The notes under the pieces: model-generated
The model's database searches: none
The model's input: the letters and a program-made list of their open reading frames with translations, nothing else
Told to the model about the DNA's origin: nothing
In this document: positions 8,509 to 17,610 of the stretch, piece after piece
Layout of the letters: each line of letters opens with the position of its first letter
How positions within the stretch are numbered: the stretch's first letter is position 1
Assembly (NCBI RefSeq): GCF_014647975.1
Contig: NZ_BMQF01000022.1
Span: forward strand, 1 to 64,000
From: Streptomyces fumigatiscleroticus
GTDB lineage: Bacteria > Actinomycetota > Actinomycetes > Streptomycetales > Streptomycetaceae
Length of the DNA stretch: 64,000 nt
Direction: 5' to 3'
Position numbers and translations under genes: made by a program

Positions 8509-9408
8509 ATGAGCAATGTCGTCCTCATCACCGGCGCCTCCAGCGGCTTCGGCGCCCTCACCGCCCGCGCCCTCGCCGACGCCGGCAACACCGTCTACGC
8601 GGGTATGCGTGAGACCACCGGACGCAACGCGCCTCAGGTGCGGGCCGCCGCCGACTACAGCAAGGAGCACGGGGTCGACCTGCGCGCCATCGAGCTGGAC
8701 GTCAACTCCCAGGACTCCGCGGACGCCGCGGTCAAGCAGCTGATCGAGGAGCACGGCCGTATCGACGTCCTCATCCACAACGCCGGTCACATGGTCACCG
8801 GCCCCGCCGAGGCGTTCACCCCCGAACAGCTCGACCAGCTCTACGACATCAACGTCCTCTCCACACAGCGGGTCAACCGCGCCGCCCTGCCGCACCTGCG
8901 CAAGGCCGGCCGCGGCCTGGTCATCTGGGTGTCCAGCTCCAGCGTCAAGGGCGGCACCCCGCCGTACCTGGCCCCGTACTTCGCCGCGAAGGCCGCGATG
9001 GACTCCCTCGCGGTCAGCTACGCCGCCGAACTCGCCCGCTGGGGCGTGGAGACGTCGATCGTGGTGCCCGGTTCCTTCACCAGCGGTACGAACCACTTCG
9101 CCCACTCCGGCCACCCGGAGGACAACGCCGTGGAGGCGGAGTACGAGACCAAGTACGCCGGTCTGATGGAGCAGGTCTCCCAGAAACTCGCGGCGCTGGC
9201 TCCCGAGGGCGCCGATGCCTCGATGGTCTCCGACGAGATCGCCCGTATCGTGGCCCTGCCCGAGGGCGAGCGCCCCTACCGCGTGCACATCGACCCCGCG
9301 AACGACGGTTCCGAGGAGGTCTCGCAGGTCGCCGACCGGATCCGCCGCGAGTTCCTCACCCGCATCGACCTGGGTGACCTGCTGACCGCCCACCCGGCCG
9401 GCGCGTGA
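8509..9408 (+). CDS. Short-chain dehydrogenase/reductase, long form
   Basis: A 299-residue SDR. The cofactor loop is TGASSGFG (near residues 8-15), the NNAG equivalent is HNAGH, and the catalytic block is Ser in VSSSSV plus Y..K in YFAAKAAMD. The C-terminal extension (about 220-299) is typical of the 3-oxoacyl/retinol-dehydrogenase-like group. AAGGAG six bases before the ATG supports the start. It probably shares an operon with the SDR at 7555. A decayed copy of this gene lies at about 31000-31490, after the paralogous SDR. Confidence 0.9.
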   Translation: MSNVVLITGASSGFGALTARALADAGNTVYAGMRETTGRNAPQVRAAADYSKEHGVDLRAIELDVNSQDSADAAVKQLIEEHGRIDVLIHNAGHMVTGPAEAFTPEQLDQLYDINVLSTQRVNRAALPHLRKAGRGLVIWVSSSSVKGGTPPYLAPYFAAKAAMDSLAVSYAAELARWGVETSIVVPGSFTSGTNHFAHSGHPEDNAVEAEYETKYAGLMEQVSQKLAALAPEGADASMVSDEIARIVALPEGERPYRVHIDPANDGSEEVSQVADRIRREFLTRIDLGDLLTAHPAGA

Positions 9409-9425
9409 CGCCTCGCCTTCCTTGT

Positions 9426-9464
9426 CGCCGAGGGGGCCGACCTGGCGGGTCGGCCCCCTCGGCG
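9426..9464 (+). terminator. Strong hairpin terminator after the SDR operon
   Basis: A perfect 17-bp stem (9426-9442 with 9448-9464) closes a 5-base loop 17 bases after the SDR stop codon. It ends the two-gene SDR transcript. Confidence 0.88.
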
Positions 9465-9645
9465 TCTCTGCCGACCAAGTAAGTACCGCATCAACTGCCT
9501 TGGCAGACACGGCCAGGGATGAGTCCTGCCCCTCCGCCTCTCCGGTCAGCGGCAAGACCGCCGCCCCGAGGAGGACGTCCGCCGCGCCGTGCCCCACCGG
9601 TGGTCGCCCGCCCTGCCCGGACGGTTTCTCCGGGTCGGGGCTGCT

Positions 9646-9945
9646 GCCGCTCAACCGCACCGCGACGCCCGGCTCCGGCACGCGCTGACCGGGCTGCTGC
9701 ACTGGGCCGCCCGGCACGAGCCGGCGGTCGCGGTGGAGGATCTGGACTTCGGGGCCGAGAAGACGCGGGAGAAGAACGGGAGGCGCAGACGGTTCCGGCA
9801 GCTGGTCTCCGGGCTGCCCACCGCGCGGCTGCGGGCCCGGCCGGCGTCCATGGCCGCCGAACCCGGCATTCCGGTGATCGCCGTCGATCCCGCCTGCACC
9901 AGCCGCTGGGGTGCCCAGCACCGGCGAAAGCGGGCGACCTGGGGG
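9646..9945 (+). pseudogene. TnpB-like (IS200/IS605) transposase-associated gene, fragment
   Basis: About 100 codons match the RuvC-like core of TnpB/IS1341-type proteins. They include AVEDLDFGAEKTREKNG with the second acidic catalytic residue, PTARLRAR, and AVDPACTSRWGAQH. The family normally reads DPAYTS at the last motif, so Tyr has become Cys. The N-terminal half, the zinc-finger region and the last catalytic Asp are missing. After GAQH the frame enters a short inverted-repeat sequence at 9939-9985. It is a dead remnant of a mobile element. Confidence 0.8.
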
Positions 9946-9985
9946 TACCTCCCACGCCCTCAAGGCAGTGGGGGAGTGCCCACAA
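9939..9985. repeat. Short stem-loop element inside the transposase remnant
   Basis: An imperfect stem-loop (TGGGGGTACCTCCCAC, about 12 bases of loop, then GTGGGGGAGTGCCC) interrupts the TnpB reading frame. Short GTACC-containing palindromes of this form recur in Streptomyces genomes and may be a small mobile or repeated element. The coordinates are approximate. Confidence 0.45.
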
Positions 9986-10248
9986 CCATTCGGGACACGC
10001 GGCTGAGCACGAGTTCTGGCAGCAGGACTCACCACCGCTCAGTCTTCGGGAACGGTCACATGACGGATGCCTCGCGACTCACCTCCTGGAAGAGTCGCGG
10101 AGAGGCCACCGAGGAGGCCGGGCAACGATCACTCGGTCGGCAGCGGACGTGACGTGGCGGGGCCCGGCCCTTCGCCTGGTGCGGCGGTCCGTCCGTCGAC
10201 GCCTACGGTCGGGGCAGGCTCCCGGCCGCTATGGGAAGGGGCAGCGCG

Positions 10249-11271
10249 ATGACGTCGATCGCCGATGAGCTGGACGACCTGGGAAGCGTCCTTGACGTCA
10301 TACAGCAACCGATCTGGGCCGTGGACGCCGGTCACCGGGTGTTCTACGCGAATCCGTCGGCCGCCCGGACCCTGGGACACGACCGCCCGGCCGAACTGCT
10401 GGGCACCGACGGCAGGCCGGGCGGGGTCCCCGACGCCCCGGACGACGCCCCGGACGACGGGCCGGACGTACCCTCCCGGGCGACCGGTCCCGCGGCCCGC
10501 GCCCTTCGGGGCGAAGGCACGCTCACCCACGCGGACGGTTCACTCATCCCGGTCGAGTGGTCACTGATCCCCCTGTCCCGGCACGGGGAGAAGCCGGCCC
10601 TGTACGTCTTCCGCACCGGCACCCGGCCCCTGCGGGACGGGCCCCGGCCGGCCCCCGCCGGCCACCTCGCACAGCAGGAAGCCGACCGGAACCGACGGGC
10701 CGCAGCCGAGCTGCAACACGGCGCTCAGGAACGCCTGGTGAGCCTGCTGCTCGGGCTGAGCCTCGCACGCGACCACCTCGTCCGGGACGGCGACCGGGCG
10801 CGCGTGACCGCTCTGCTCGACGACGCGGTCCGCGACGCCGGCGCGGCCCTGGCCCACGTCCGGAACGTGACGGCCGCGACGTATCCAGGCGCCCTGCGGC
10901 TGCGCGGACTGCCGACGGCCCTCGCGGCCCTGGCCAAGCAGTACCCCCTACCCGTCGCCGTCTCGGGCAACCTGGACGGACGGCTGCCGGAGACGGTCGA
11001 ACTGCACACGTATCTGCTGGTCACCGAGGCGGTCGGCCGCGCCGTGCACAGCGCGCGGGCCAGTCGGGTACGGGTGACGGCCGACCTGGACGCAGATCTG
11101 GTGGTGACCGTCGTGGACGACGGTGCCGCGCCCGGCGGCCCGCTGGACGCAGCCTCTCCGGCGGCCATGGCCGACCGTGTGTCGGTACTGGGCGGAACCC
11201 TGAGTGTGAGCCACACGCGGGGCGAGGGCACCACGGTCAGGGCCGCCATTCCGTTGCGCCGGCGACCCTGA
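10249..11271 (+). CDS. PAS-domain histidine kinase-like protein lacking key catalytic residues
   Basis: A 340-residue cytoplasmic protein. A PAS domain (about 12-120) is followed by HisKA_3-like and ATPase-like domains. I start at the second ATG (10249), five bases after AAGGGG. In the dimerisation domain the canonical D-L-H-D-G-A-Q is E-L-Q-H-G-A-Q, so the phospho-acceptor His is replaced by Q156. In the ATPase N-box the essential Asn is replaced by R264 (TEAVGRAVHSA). No response regulator is adjacent. It may be a pseudokinase that senses through PAS and regulates another kinase by dimerising. Confidence 0.8.
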   Translation: MTSIADELDDLGSVLDVIQQPIWAVDAGHRVFYANPSAARTLGHDRPAELLGTDGRPGGVPDAPDDAPDDGPDVPSRATGPAARALRGEGTLTHADGSLIPVEWSLIPLSRHGEKPALYVFRTGTRPLRDGPRPAPAGHLAQQEADRNRRAAAELQHGAQERLVSLLLGLSLARDHLVRDGDRARVTALLDDAVRDAGAALAHVRNVTAATYPGALRLRGLPTALAALAKQYPLPVAVSGNLDGRLPETVELHTYLLVTEAVGRAVHSARASRVRVTADLDADLVVTVVDDGAAPGGPLDAASPAAMADRVSVLGGTLSVSHTRGEGTTVRAAIPLRRRP

Positions 11272-11418
11272 ACCCGCCGTCCGGTGCGGCACCGCTGGAG
11301 GTGTGGAAGGTGCCGATCCGACGTTCTCACATGTTCGTGTGATGCCGTTCGGTCGAACGATGTCCAGGCTGGGACACGAAGATTCGGTGAGCACAGAAGA
11401 CGAAGGGTGCGGTGTGGG

Positions 11419-12252
11419 ATGTCGTTCATCACGGTGGGCCAGGAGAACAGCGACGCGATCGAGTTGTACTACGAAGACCACGGAAGCGGCCGTCCGGTGG
11501 TGCTGATCCACGGGTACCCGTTGAACGGGCACTCGTGGGAGAAGCAGGAGCGAGTACTGCTGGAGGCGGGCTACCGGGTGATCACGTACGACCGTCGTGG
11601 CTTCGGGCGGTCGAGTCAGCCGACGGTGGGGTACGACTACGACACGTTCGCGGCGGATCTGAAGGTGCTGCTGGATCACCTGGACCTGCGGGACACGGTG
11701 CTGGTCGGTTTCTCGATGGGCACCGGCGAGGTGACACGCTACCTGGGACGCTACGGTTCGGAGCGGGTGGGCAAGGCGGCGTTGCTGGGAGCGATCCCCC
11801 CGTTCCTGCTGAAGACGGCGGACAACCCGGAAGGCGTGGACGCCTCGGTGTTCGAGGGGATCAAGGCCGCGGTGCTGAAGGACCGTCCGGCCTACTTCAA
11901 GGATTTCCTGGACAACTTCTACAACGTCGACATGTACGCGGGCACGCGCATCAGCGATCAGGCGTGGCAGAACAGCTTCAACGTGGCGGTGTCGGCATCG
12001 GCGTGGGCGGCGTACGCGTGTGTGGACACCTGGCTGACGGACTTCCGGGCGGACCTGCCGAAGATCGATGTGCCGGTGCTGCTGGTGCACGGTGACGCGG
12101 ACCGGATCCTTCCGTACGAGAGCACGGCGAAGCGGCTGCCGGGACTGATCAAGGATCTGACGTTCGTGACGGTCGAAGGGGGCCCGCACAACATCGCGTG
12201 GACGCATCCCGAGGAAGTCAACAAGGCCCTGCTGGACTTCCTGGGCGAGTGA
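11419..12252 (+). CDS. Cofactor-free haloperoxidase/esterase (alpha/beta hydrolase)
   Basis: A 277-residue alpha/beta hydrolase of the non-haem chloroperoxidase family. These enzymes form peracids from acetate and peroxide, which can then halogenate, and also act as esterases. The nucleophile is S99 in the elbow GFSMG. The catalytic Asp is in HGDADRILP and the His in GGPHNIAW. The oxyanion region is HGYPLNG. The length is standard for the family. I start at the ATG at 11419, because the upstream extension lacks homology-like features. It is followed by a broken Dps gene. Confidence 0.9.
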   Translation: MSFITVGQENSDAIELYYEDHGSGRPVVLIHGYPLNGHSWEKQERVLLEAGYRVITYDRRGFGRSSQPTVGYDYDTFAADLKVLLDHLDLRDTVLVGFSMGTGEVTRYLGRYGSERVGKAALLGAIPPFLLKTADNPEGVDASVFEGIKAAVLKDRPAYFKDFLDNFYNVDMYAGTRISDQAWQNSFNVAVSASAWAAYACVDTWLTDFRADLPKIDVPVLLVHGDADRILPYESTAKRLPGLIKDLTFVTVEGGPHNIAWTHPEEVNKALLDFLGE

Positions 12253-12285
12253 CCCCGCCCGGAGACGGACGGGCACCCCTCCCGA

Positions 12286-12659
12286 CACCGACTGACCGGC
12301 CGACCGGACAAGCACGCCGCCGAACAACTGGAACTGGTCGACACCCTGGCCGAGCGCGTCCAGACGCTGGGCGGCGTCGCCGTGGGCGATCCGCGGCACG
12401 TGGCCGAACTGACCAGCGTGCCCCGGCCCCCGGACGGCGTGGAGGAGGTCCCGGCGATGCTCTCCCGGCTCCTGGAAGCCCACGAGATCATTCTCATCCG
12501 GGCCCATGAGACCGCCGCCCGGACGGCGGGACTGGGGACGACGGCACCAACGACCTGCTCGTCTCCCAGGTCATCCGCACCGGCGAACTACAGTGCTGGT
12601 TCCTCGCCGAGCACCTGGTCGACACCCCCCTCGTCCGGGTCGACGGACACCACGGCTGA
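12286..12659 (+). pseudogene. Dps-type ferritin, N-terminally truncated and frameshifted
   Basis: The remaining codons encode the C-terminal two thirds of a Dps DNA-protection ferritin (KHAAEQLELVDTLAERV, then HEIILIRAHETAARTAG). A one-base loss near 12535 moves the match to another frame (GTNDLLVSQVIRTGELQ, ending HLVDTPLVRVDGHHG and a stop). The first 50-60 residues, which carry the first ferroxidase ligands and the start codon, are absent. It cannot make a functional dodecamer. Confidence 0.75.
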
Positions 12660-12981
12660 GTGGCGGGCGGATGGCCGGCGCGGCAGCCCCCGGCTCCCGC
12701 CCCCCGCTGACGTCCTGAGAGCCGCCGCGCCGAGCGCCGTCCGTCCGTTCGTCCGAGGCCCCTTCGACGGTGCCTTGTGGCTGACGGGTCGGCGGGGCGG
12801 CGGGTCTTCGACGAGGAGCCCGCCGAGATCGCAGCCGTCGACCTGCTCCCCGCGCGTCGCGGTCACGGTCAGGGCGGCGGTGGCGACCGAGGCCGATCCG
12901 TGGCCCTCGTCGGCGGCGTGCCCGCCGTCCACCTCGCGACGAAGCCGTCCTGGTGCCCTCCGGCGGTGCGATGAAGCCCGC
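12660..12981. other. Gap with no identifiable gene
   Basis: These 322 bases lie between the Dps remnant and the tail of an XRE gene. Short open frames exist on both strands but none shows a ribosome site or a recognisable motif. The segment is probably decayed coding DNA. Confidence 0.4.
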
Positions 12982-13824
12982 TCACTCCGGTGTGTCCGTA
13001 CGGGCGGCGGGAGCCCCGGTCAGCCGCCGCAGTGCCCTCTCGCTCTCGGAGCCGGGCTCGGCCTGGTAGGTGCCCAGCTGCTGCCCGGGCGAGCCGTTGA
13101 TGCTGAACGACTGGTAGACCAGCATCAGTTCACCGGCCTCCGGATGCAGCAGCCGCTTGGTCTGGTGGGTCTTGGCGCGGATGTCGTAGCGGGCCCAGAG
13201 TCGGGTGAACTCCTTGCCGCGCGCCGACAGCTGGGTGACGAGGGCGCGCAGCTTCTCGTCCTCCGCGTCCAGGGACGCCGCGGCGCGCAGACCCGCCACA
13301 CAGGTCCGGGCGATCTCCTCCCAGTCCCGGTAGAAACGCCGGGAGACCGGGTTGAGGAAGACGAAGCGCAGCAGGTTGGTCTCCATGCCCATGACCGAGA
13401 GCAACGCCCTGGCCGCGTCGTTCGCGGCCAGGATGTCGAAGCGCGGGCCGAGGATGACCGCCGGGGTGCTCCATGGGCCGATCAGCCGGACGAGATGCGC
13501 GGCCACCTGGTCGTCGGCCGGCCGGCAGCCGTGCCCTGGAGTCCGCAGGCCCTGCCGGGCCAGCTTGTGCATGTGTTCGGCGGCTTCGGCGTCCAGCCCG
13601 AACACCCGCGTCAGTGCGTTGAGGACCTGGTCCGAGGGGTGTTTCTCGCGTCCCTGTTCCAGACGCGCGTAATAGCCCTCGCCCACGCCTGCCAGCATGG
13701 CCACCTCATTGCGCCGCAGACCCGCGGTACGCCGGGGCCCCTCGTCCGGCAGTCCGACCTGTGCGGGGGATGTGGCAGCTCGGCGAGCGCGTATGAACTC
13801 ACCTAGAGGGTGAACGCTATGCAT
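12982..13824 (-). CDS. XRE-family regulator with MmyB-type ligand domain
   Basis: A 280-residue regulator closely related to that at 6372. Its helix-turn-helix includes GLRRNEVAMLAGVGEGYY (about 36-53) and both proteins share YYARLEQGREK and PSDQVL. The MmyB-like domain covers about 105-265. Its 5' end faces the truncated GMC oxidoreductase fragment across only 30 bases on the same strand, so its original target gene may be lost. Function is inferred from the family. Confidence 0.87.
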   Translation of the reverse strand: MHSVHPLGEFIRARRAATSPAQVGLPDEGPRRTAGLRRNEVAMLAGVGEGYYARLEQGREKHPSDQVLNALTRVFGLDAEAAEHMHKLARQGLRTPGHGCRPADDQVAAHLVRLIGPWSTPAVILGPRFDILAANDAARALLSVMGMETNLLRFVFLNPVSRRFYRDWEEIARTCVAGLRAAASLDAEDEKLRALVTQLSARGKEFTRLWARYDIRAKTHQTKRLLHPEAGELMLVYQSFSINGSPGQQLGTYQAEPGSESERALRRLTGAPAARTDTPE

Positions 13825-13854
13825 TCAACTAAGGTTACTTGCTGGACTGACACA

Positions 13855-14127
13855 TCAAACGTCGGGAAAGACCGTCTGGGTGTACGTGCCGCGTCCACCC
13901 AAGAGAATGTGACAGTAAGAGATTGGTGAGCTCCGCATAGCCGACACAACGCCGGAACGTGTCGCCGGCCACGCGGGCGGTACGGCGACCAGGTCGAGCT
14001 GCTCACCGCCGCCCGCCTCCAGGAGCAGGACGCGGACGTCGGCGTCCTCGGACAACCGGGCGGCGAGGACGCACCCCGCCGAACCGGCTCCCACGACTAT
14101 GTAGTCGAAACTCTCGCGCGCGTTCAT
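13855..14127 (-). pseudogene. GMC oxidoreductase, N-terminal fragment
   Basis: Ninety codons start with the FAD-binding Rossmann motif of choline-dehydrogenase-type flavoenzymes (FDYIVVGAGSAGCVLAARL, then VLLLEAGG). AGGAAGG upstream gives a good ribosome site. Homology ends after about 55 residues and the frame stops at 90, against more than 500 for the family. The substrate and catalytic domains are gone. Confidence 0.8.
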
Positions 14128-14248
14128 CGGTCGGCCCTTCCTGTCTGTCGGCATACACCAGAACGCGATACCGAGGTGGCGGTCGCTCCTGTGGCATACC
14201 CCGGCTTGACGTCCATGAGTAGCGAAATTGACTCTGTCCGGACGCATT

Positions 14249-14301
14249 ATGACATTAGGAGGCTCGATGTCAGTGAGGATGGCCAAGTCATGTAATGTCA
14301 T
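14249..14301. promoter_or_regulatory. Inverted repeat upstream of the YbjQ gene
   Basis: ATGACATTA at 14249-14257 is mirrored exactly by TAATGTCAT at 14293-14301. The repeat lies in an A+T-rich stretch between the leftward GMC fragment and the rightward YbjQ-type gene, so it probably controls one of these promoters. Confidence 0.45.
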
Positions 14302-14369
14302 GTGTCGCCAAACGTTGAGGCATGTGATGAGCGTGCCTCGTGCGTACATGACTTGCGGAAGGTACATCC

Positions 14370-14738
14370 ATGTCCATCGAGGACTACACCGGCGGCTCGC
14401 CCCAGAACTCGGACGTCCTGGTCGTCACGACCAACGACGTGCCGGGCCATGACGTGAAGCAGGTGTTCGGCGAGGTGTTCGGCCTCACCGTGCGCTCCCG
14501 GCACCTGGGCGCACAACTCGGAGCGGGACTGAAGTCGGTACTCGGCGGCGAGCTGAAGGGCCTGACCAAGACCCTGGTGCAGACCCGCGGCGAGGCCATG
14601 GAACGCCTGGTCGAGGCGGCCCGTGCCCGGGGAGCGAACGCGGTGCTCGGCATGCGGTACGACGTGACCACGGCCCAGGACTCGGGCACGGAGATCTGTG
14701 CCTACGGCACGGCCGTGGTGATCGCACCGACTGCCTGA
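14370..14738 (+). CDS. YbjQ/UPF0145-family protein
   Basis: A 122-residue protein of the UPF0145 (DUF74) family, which forms ring-like oligomers of unknown function. Recognisable motifs are DVLVVTTNDVPGH near the N-terminus, the central GLTVRSR, and GANAVLGMRYDV near residue 90. The start codon follows GGAAGG. It is monocistronic, between two leftward genes. Confidence 0.87.
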   Translation: MSIEDYTGGSPQNSDVLVVTTNDVPGHDVKQVFGEVFGLTVRSRHLGAQLGAGLKSVLGGELKGLTKTLVQTRGEAMERLVEAARARGANAVLGMRYDVTTAQDSGTEICAYGTAVVIAPTA

Positions 14739-14874
14739 GCCCGGCCTGACGGCCGGCCGGCAGGACGCGCCGTGAACCCTGTCCGCGGCTGCACTTCCGC
14801 CGGGACGTCAGCCGGGTGCGTCGACGTTCCGGGCTGCTCGCCGTGGCCCCGGCCGGTGGCCGCGCGTTGTCGGG

Positions 14875-17610
14875 TCAGTCGTCACCCAGGTCGGCGAGGT
14901 GCAACTGGCCGCGGGAGGTGATGCCGAGCTTCGGAAAGATCCGGCGGAGGTGCTGACCGACCGTCCGGTGGGAGATGAAGAGCTGGGTGCCGATCTCACG
15001 GTTCGTCAGGCCTGTCGCGGCCATCCTGGCGATCTGGAGCTCCTGCGGGGTGAGCCGGTCGAGCGTGTCGGGCGCCGGCCGGCCCACCGTCTCTCCCGAG
15101 GCGCGGAGCTCGGAGCGCGCCGACTGGCTGAAGGCCGTGATGCCGAGGGCGTCGAAGCCCTCCAGCGCTGCCCGCAGCGGACGGCGGGCCTCGGCGACCC
15201 GGCGTTGGCGCCGCAGCCACCGGCCGTAGGCCAGCAGCAGCCGCGCCCGGTGGAACGGCCAGTTCGACAGCAGCCGGGTGTTCAGGGCCCGCTGGTAGAG
15301 CGCCTCCGCCTGGTCGTCGGGGGCGACGAGCGGGTACGCGTAGGTGGCCATGGCCTTCAGATACGGTGCCGTCGTCCTGTGGGCCAGGGCGTCGAGCCGG
15401 GCGAGGTGCCGCGTGGCCTCGTCGTGACGTCCGGTGCGCGTGGCCGCCTCGATCAGGTCGGCGATTCCCCAGTACCCCACGAACGGGTGGTAGGTGATGT
15501 CGGCCGGGTCCAGGACGCGCGACAGCTGTTCGAAGGCGTCGTTGTACTGATTGTTGACGATCGCGTACCGGCCCCGGGCGAACTGGGCGAATCCGAGGAT
15601 GGACTGGGCGCCCACCGAGAGCAGCTCGCCCTCGGTCGCCTGGATGAGTTCGTGCGCCGTCTCCGATTCGCCGCGTTCGCTGGCGAGCGTGGCCAGGGCC
15701 AGATCGGCGACATACGCCCAGCGGGTCCGGCCGGTGTCACGGGACAGCCGCCGGGCCTCGTCGGCCGCGGATCTCGCCAGCCGGTGCTTGCCCAGGGGAA
15801 TGGCTGCCCAGGCCTGGGAGGCCAGCGCCTCGCCCAGCAGCCCCAGGCGGCCCTGCCGGCGCAGGCCGTCGACAGCCGCGCACAGATACGGCCAGGACAG
15901 GTCGTACGCCCATACGGCGGTCAACGAGGCGCCCAGCGCATGCTGATCGGCGGGGTCGCCCACGGCGCTCGGGGCGAGCCGCGTCGTCCCGCGGATGACC
16001 CAGGCCGCCTCCGCGACCGGGTCCGCGCAGGCGGCGATGGACAGCACCATGGGATCGTCGTCGCCGCGCTGGAGGCGTCGTGCGGTCTTGACGACCATGC
16101 CGCGCGTCTCGGGGGAGGGGTTGCCGTACCAGCAGCCGATGGAGAGGGGCCACAGCGCTCTGAGTGCGAGTGCGGCGCCGTCGCTCTCGGTGTCGGCCAG
16201 CCGGTTGGCGACGTCGGCGAAGGCCCGTACCCGCTCCGGGCTGAACCAGCTCTCCTCGTTGAGGGCCTCGGTCCACAGGGTGAGCCGGAGCCGTTCGCCG
16301 GTTTCCAGGCGGGCGGACTGCGCCTCGGCCAGTTGCCGACGGGCGACGGTGGCGTCACCGAGCTCGAAGTTGATCTCGGCGGAGCGCAGCAGCAGGCGCC
16401 CCCGGTGGGTGTTCGGGTCGCTGAGCAGCGCCGCTTGGCGCAGCGCCTCGGCGGCGGCGCGCGGTGCTCCCCGCAGCAGTGCCTTGGCCGCGGCCTCCTC
16501 CAGGTCCAGGGCCACGTCGTCGTCCGGGCCCGGAGCGGCGGCCGCGCGGTGCCATGCCCGGCGCTCCTGGTGTCCGGCCAGCGCCGTGGCCAGCGCCGCG
16601 TGTGCCGAGAGCCGTCTCGACGGGGCGGCGGCGTGGTAGATGGCGGAGCGGATCAGCGGGTGCCGGAAGCGGACTTCGCGTCCGTTCAGCTCGATCAGCC
16701 CGGCGTCGACGGCCGGTTCCAGGGCGTCGACCAGGACGTCCCGGCCGTCCAGCGCCGTCGCGGCCCGGAGGATCTCGGCGAGATCGCCCTCGTCGTCGGC
16801 CGCGGTGATCAGCAGGAGGGTCCGGGTCCGGTCCGGCAGCGCGGAGGCCCGGGAGAGGAACGACCGTTCCAGGCGACGGGTGGTCGGCATCCAGGGGAGC
16901 AGTGTCTGCGGGACGTCGCCGTCGTTCAGAGCTGTCGGCAGCTCGACCAGCGCCAGCGGATTGCCGGCCGCCTCGGCCAGGAGCCGCCGCCGGACCGAGG
17001 GGTCGAGTTCCGGTGCGTGCGCCTCCAGCAGTTTCGTCGCCGCGTCGTCGTCGAGCGCGGCCAGCGACAGCTCGGGCAGGCCCGCGTCGTCGAACATGGT
17101 GCCGTGTCCGTCACGGACCGCCAGCAGTATGACGGCCCGCTCGGCCTCCAGCCGTCTGGCGACGAAGGCCAGGACCTCACTGCTCGGCCCGTCGATCCAC
17201 TGGGCGTCGTCGATCAGGAGAACGGCCGGGGACTCCTCGGTCAGACAACTGATCAACTCCAGCGACGCCAGCCCGACCGCGAACATCCCCGGCGTGACGC
17301 TGTCGGTCATCCCGAACGCCGCGTGCAGAGCCTGCCGCTGACGGTCCGTCAGGGACCGGCCGTGATCGAGCAGAAGCGGACGGAGCAGCTGATGCAGTCC
17401 GGCGAACGGGACGGACGCCTCCGACTGGACGCCGAGAGCGGACAGTACCCGCCCGCCCTGTGCGAGGGCGGCCTCCCGAACGGCTTGCAGCAGGGCGGTC
17501 TTGCCGATGCCGGCCTCTCCCCGCACCAGCAGGCCACCGCCTGCCCCTGCGAAGCCGCGGTGGACCAGATCGGACAGCAACCGCAGCTCACCGTCGCGCC
17601 CGTAGAGCAT
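14875..17610 (-). CDS. LAL-type (large ATP-binding LuxR) transcriptional regulator
   Basis: A 911-residue regulator of the MalT/LAL type. The N-terminal ATPase has Walker A GEAGIGKTALL (near residue 28) and Walker B VLLIDDAQWID (near 128). A long helical, TPR-like middle follows. A LuxR helix-turn-helix closes the protein (about 845-905: LTPQELQIARMAATGLTNREI). Such proteins often control secondary-metabolite or carbon-use genes after ligand and ATP binding. No obvious target is adjacent, and it faces a 490-base gap. Confidence 0.92.
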   Translation of the reverse strand: MLYGRDGELRLLSDLVHRGFAGAGGGLLVRGEAGIGKTALLQAVREAALAQGGRVLSALGVQSEASVPFAGLHQLLRPLLLDHGRSLTDRQRQALHAAFGMTDSVTPGMFAVGLASLELISCLTEESPAVLLIDDAQWIDGPSSEVLAFVARRLEAERAVILLAVRDGHGTMFDDAGLPELSLAALDDDAATKLLEAHAPELDPSVRRRLLAEAAGNPLALVELPTALNDGDVPQTLLPWMPTTRRLERSFLSRASALPDRTRTLLLITAADDEGDLAEILRAATALDGRDVLVDALEPAVDAGLIELNGREVRFRHPLIRSAIYHAAAPSRRLSAHAALATALAGHQERRAWHRAAAAPGPDDDVALDLEEAAAKALLRGAPRAAAEALRQAALLSDPNTHRGRLLLRSAEINFELGDATVARRQLAEAQSARLETGERLRLTLWTEALNEESWFSPERVRAFADVANRLADTESDGAALALRALWPLSIGCWYGNPSPETRGMVVKTARRLQRGDDDPMVLSIAACADPVAEAAWVIRGTTRLAPSAVGDPADQHALGASLTAVWAYDLSWPYLCAAVDGLRRQGRLGLLGEALASQAWAAIPLGKHRLARSAADEARRLSRDTGRTRWAYVADLALATLASERGESETAHELIQATEGELLSVGAQSILGFAQFARGRYAIVNNQYNDAFEQLSRVLDPADITYHPFVGYWGIADLIEAATRTGRHDEATRHLARLDALAHRTTAPYLKAMATYAYPLVAPDDQAEALYQRALNTRLLSNWPFHRARLLLAYGRWLRRQRRVAEARRPLRAALEGFDALGITAFSQSARSELRASGETVGRPAPDTLDRLTPQELQIARMAATGLTNREIGTQLFISHRTVGQHLRRIFPKLGITSRGQLHLADLGDD

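Noticed and set aside
14267..14452. A 61-codon ORF with AGGAGG before its ATG
   Set aside because: The ribosome site is only four bases from the ATG, the ORF overlaps the YbjQ gene in another frame, and the translation becomes Arg/His-rich and unlike a protein.
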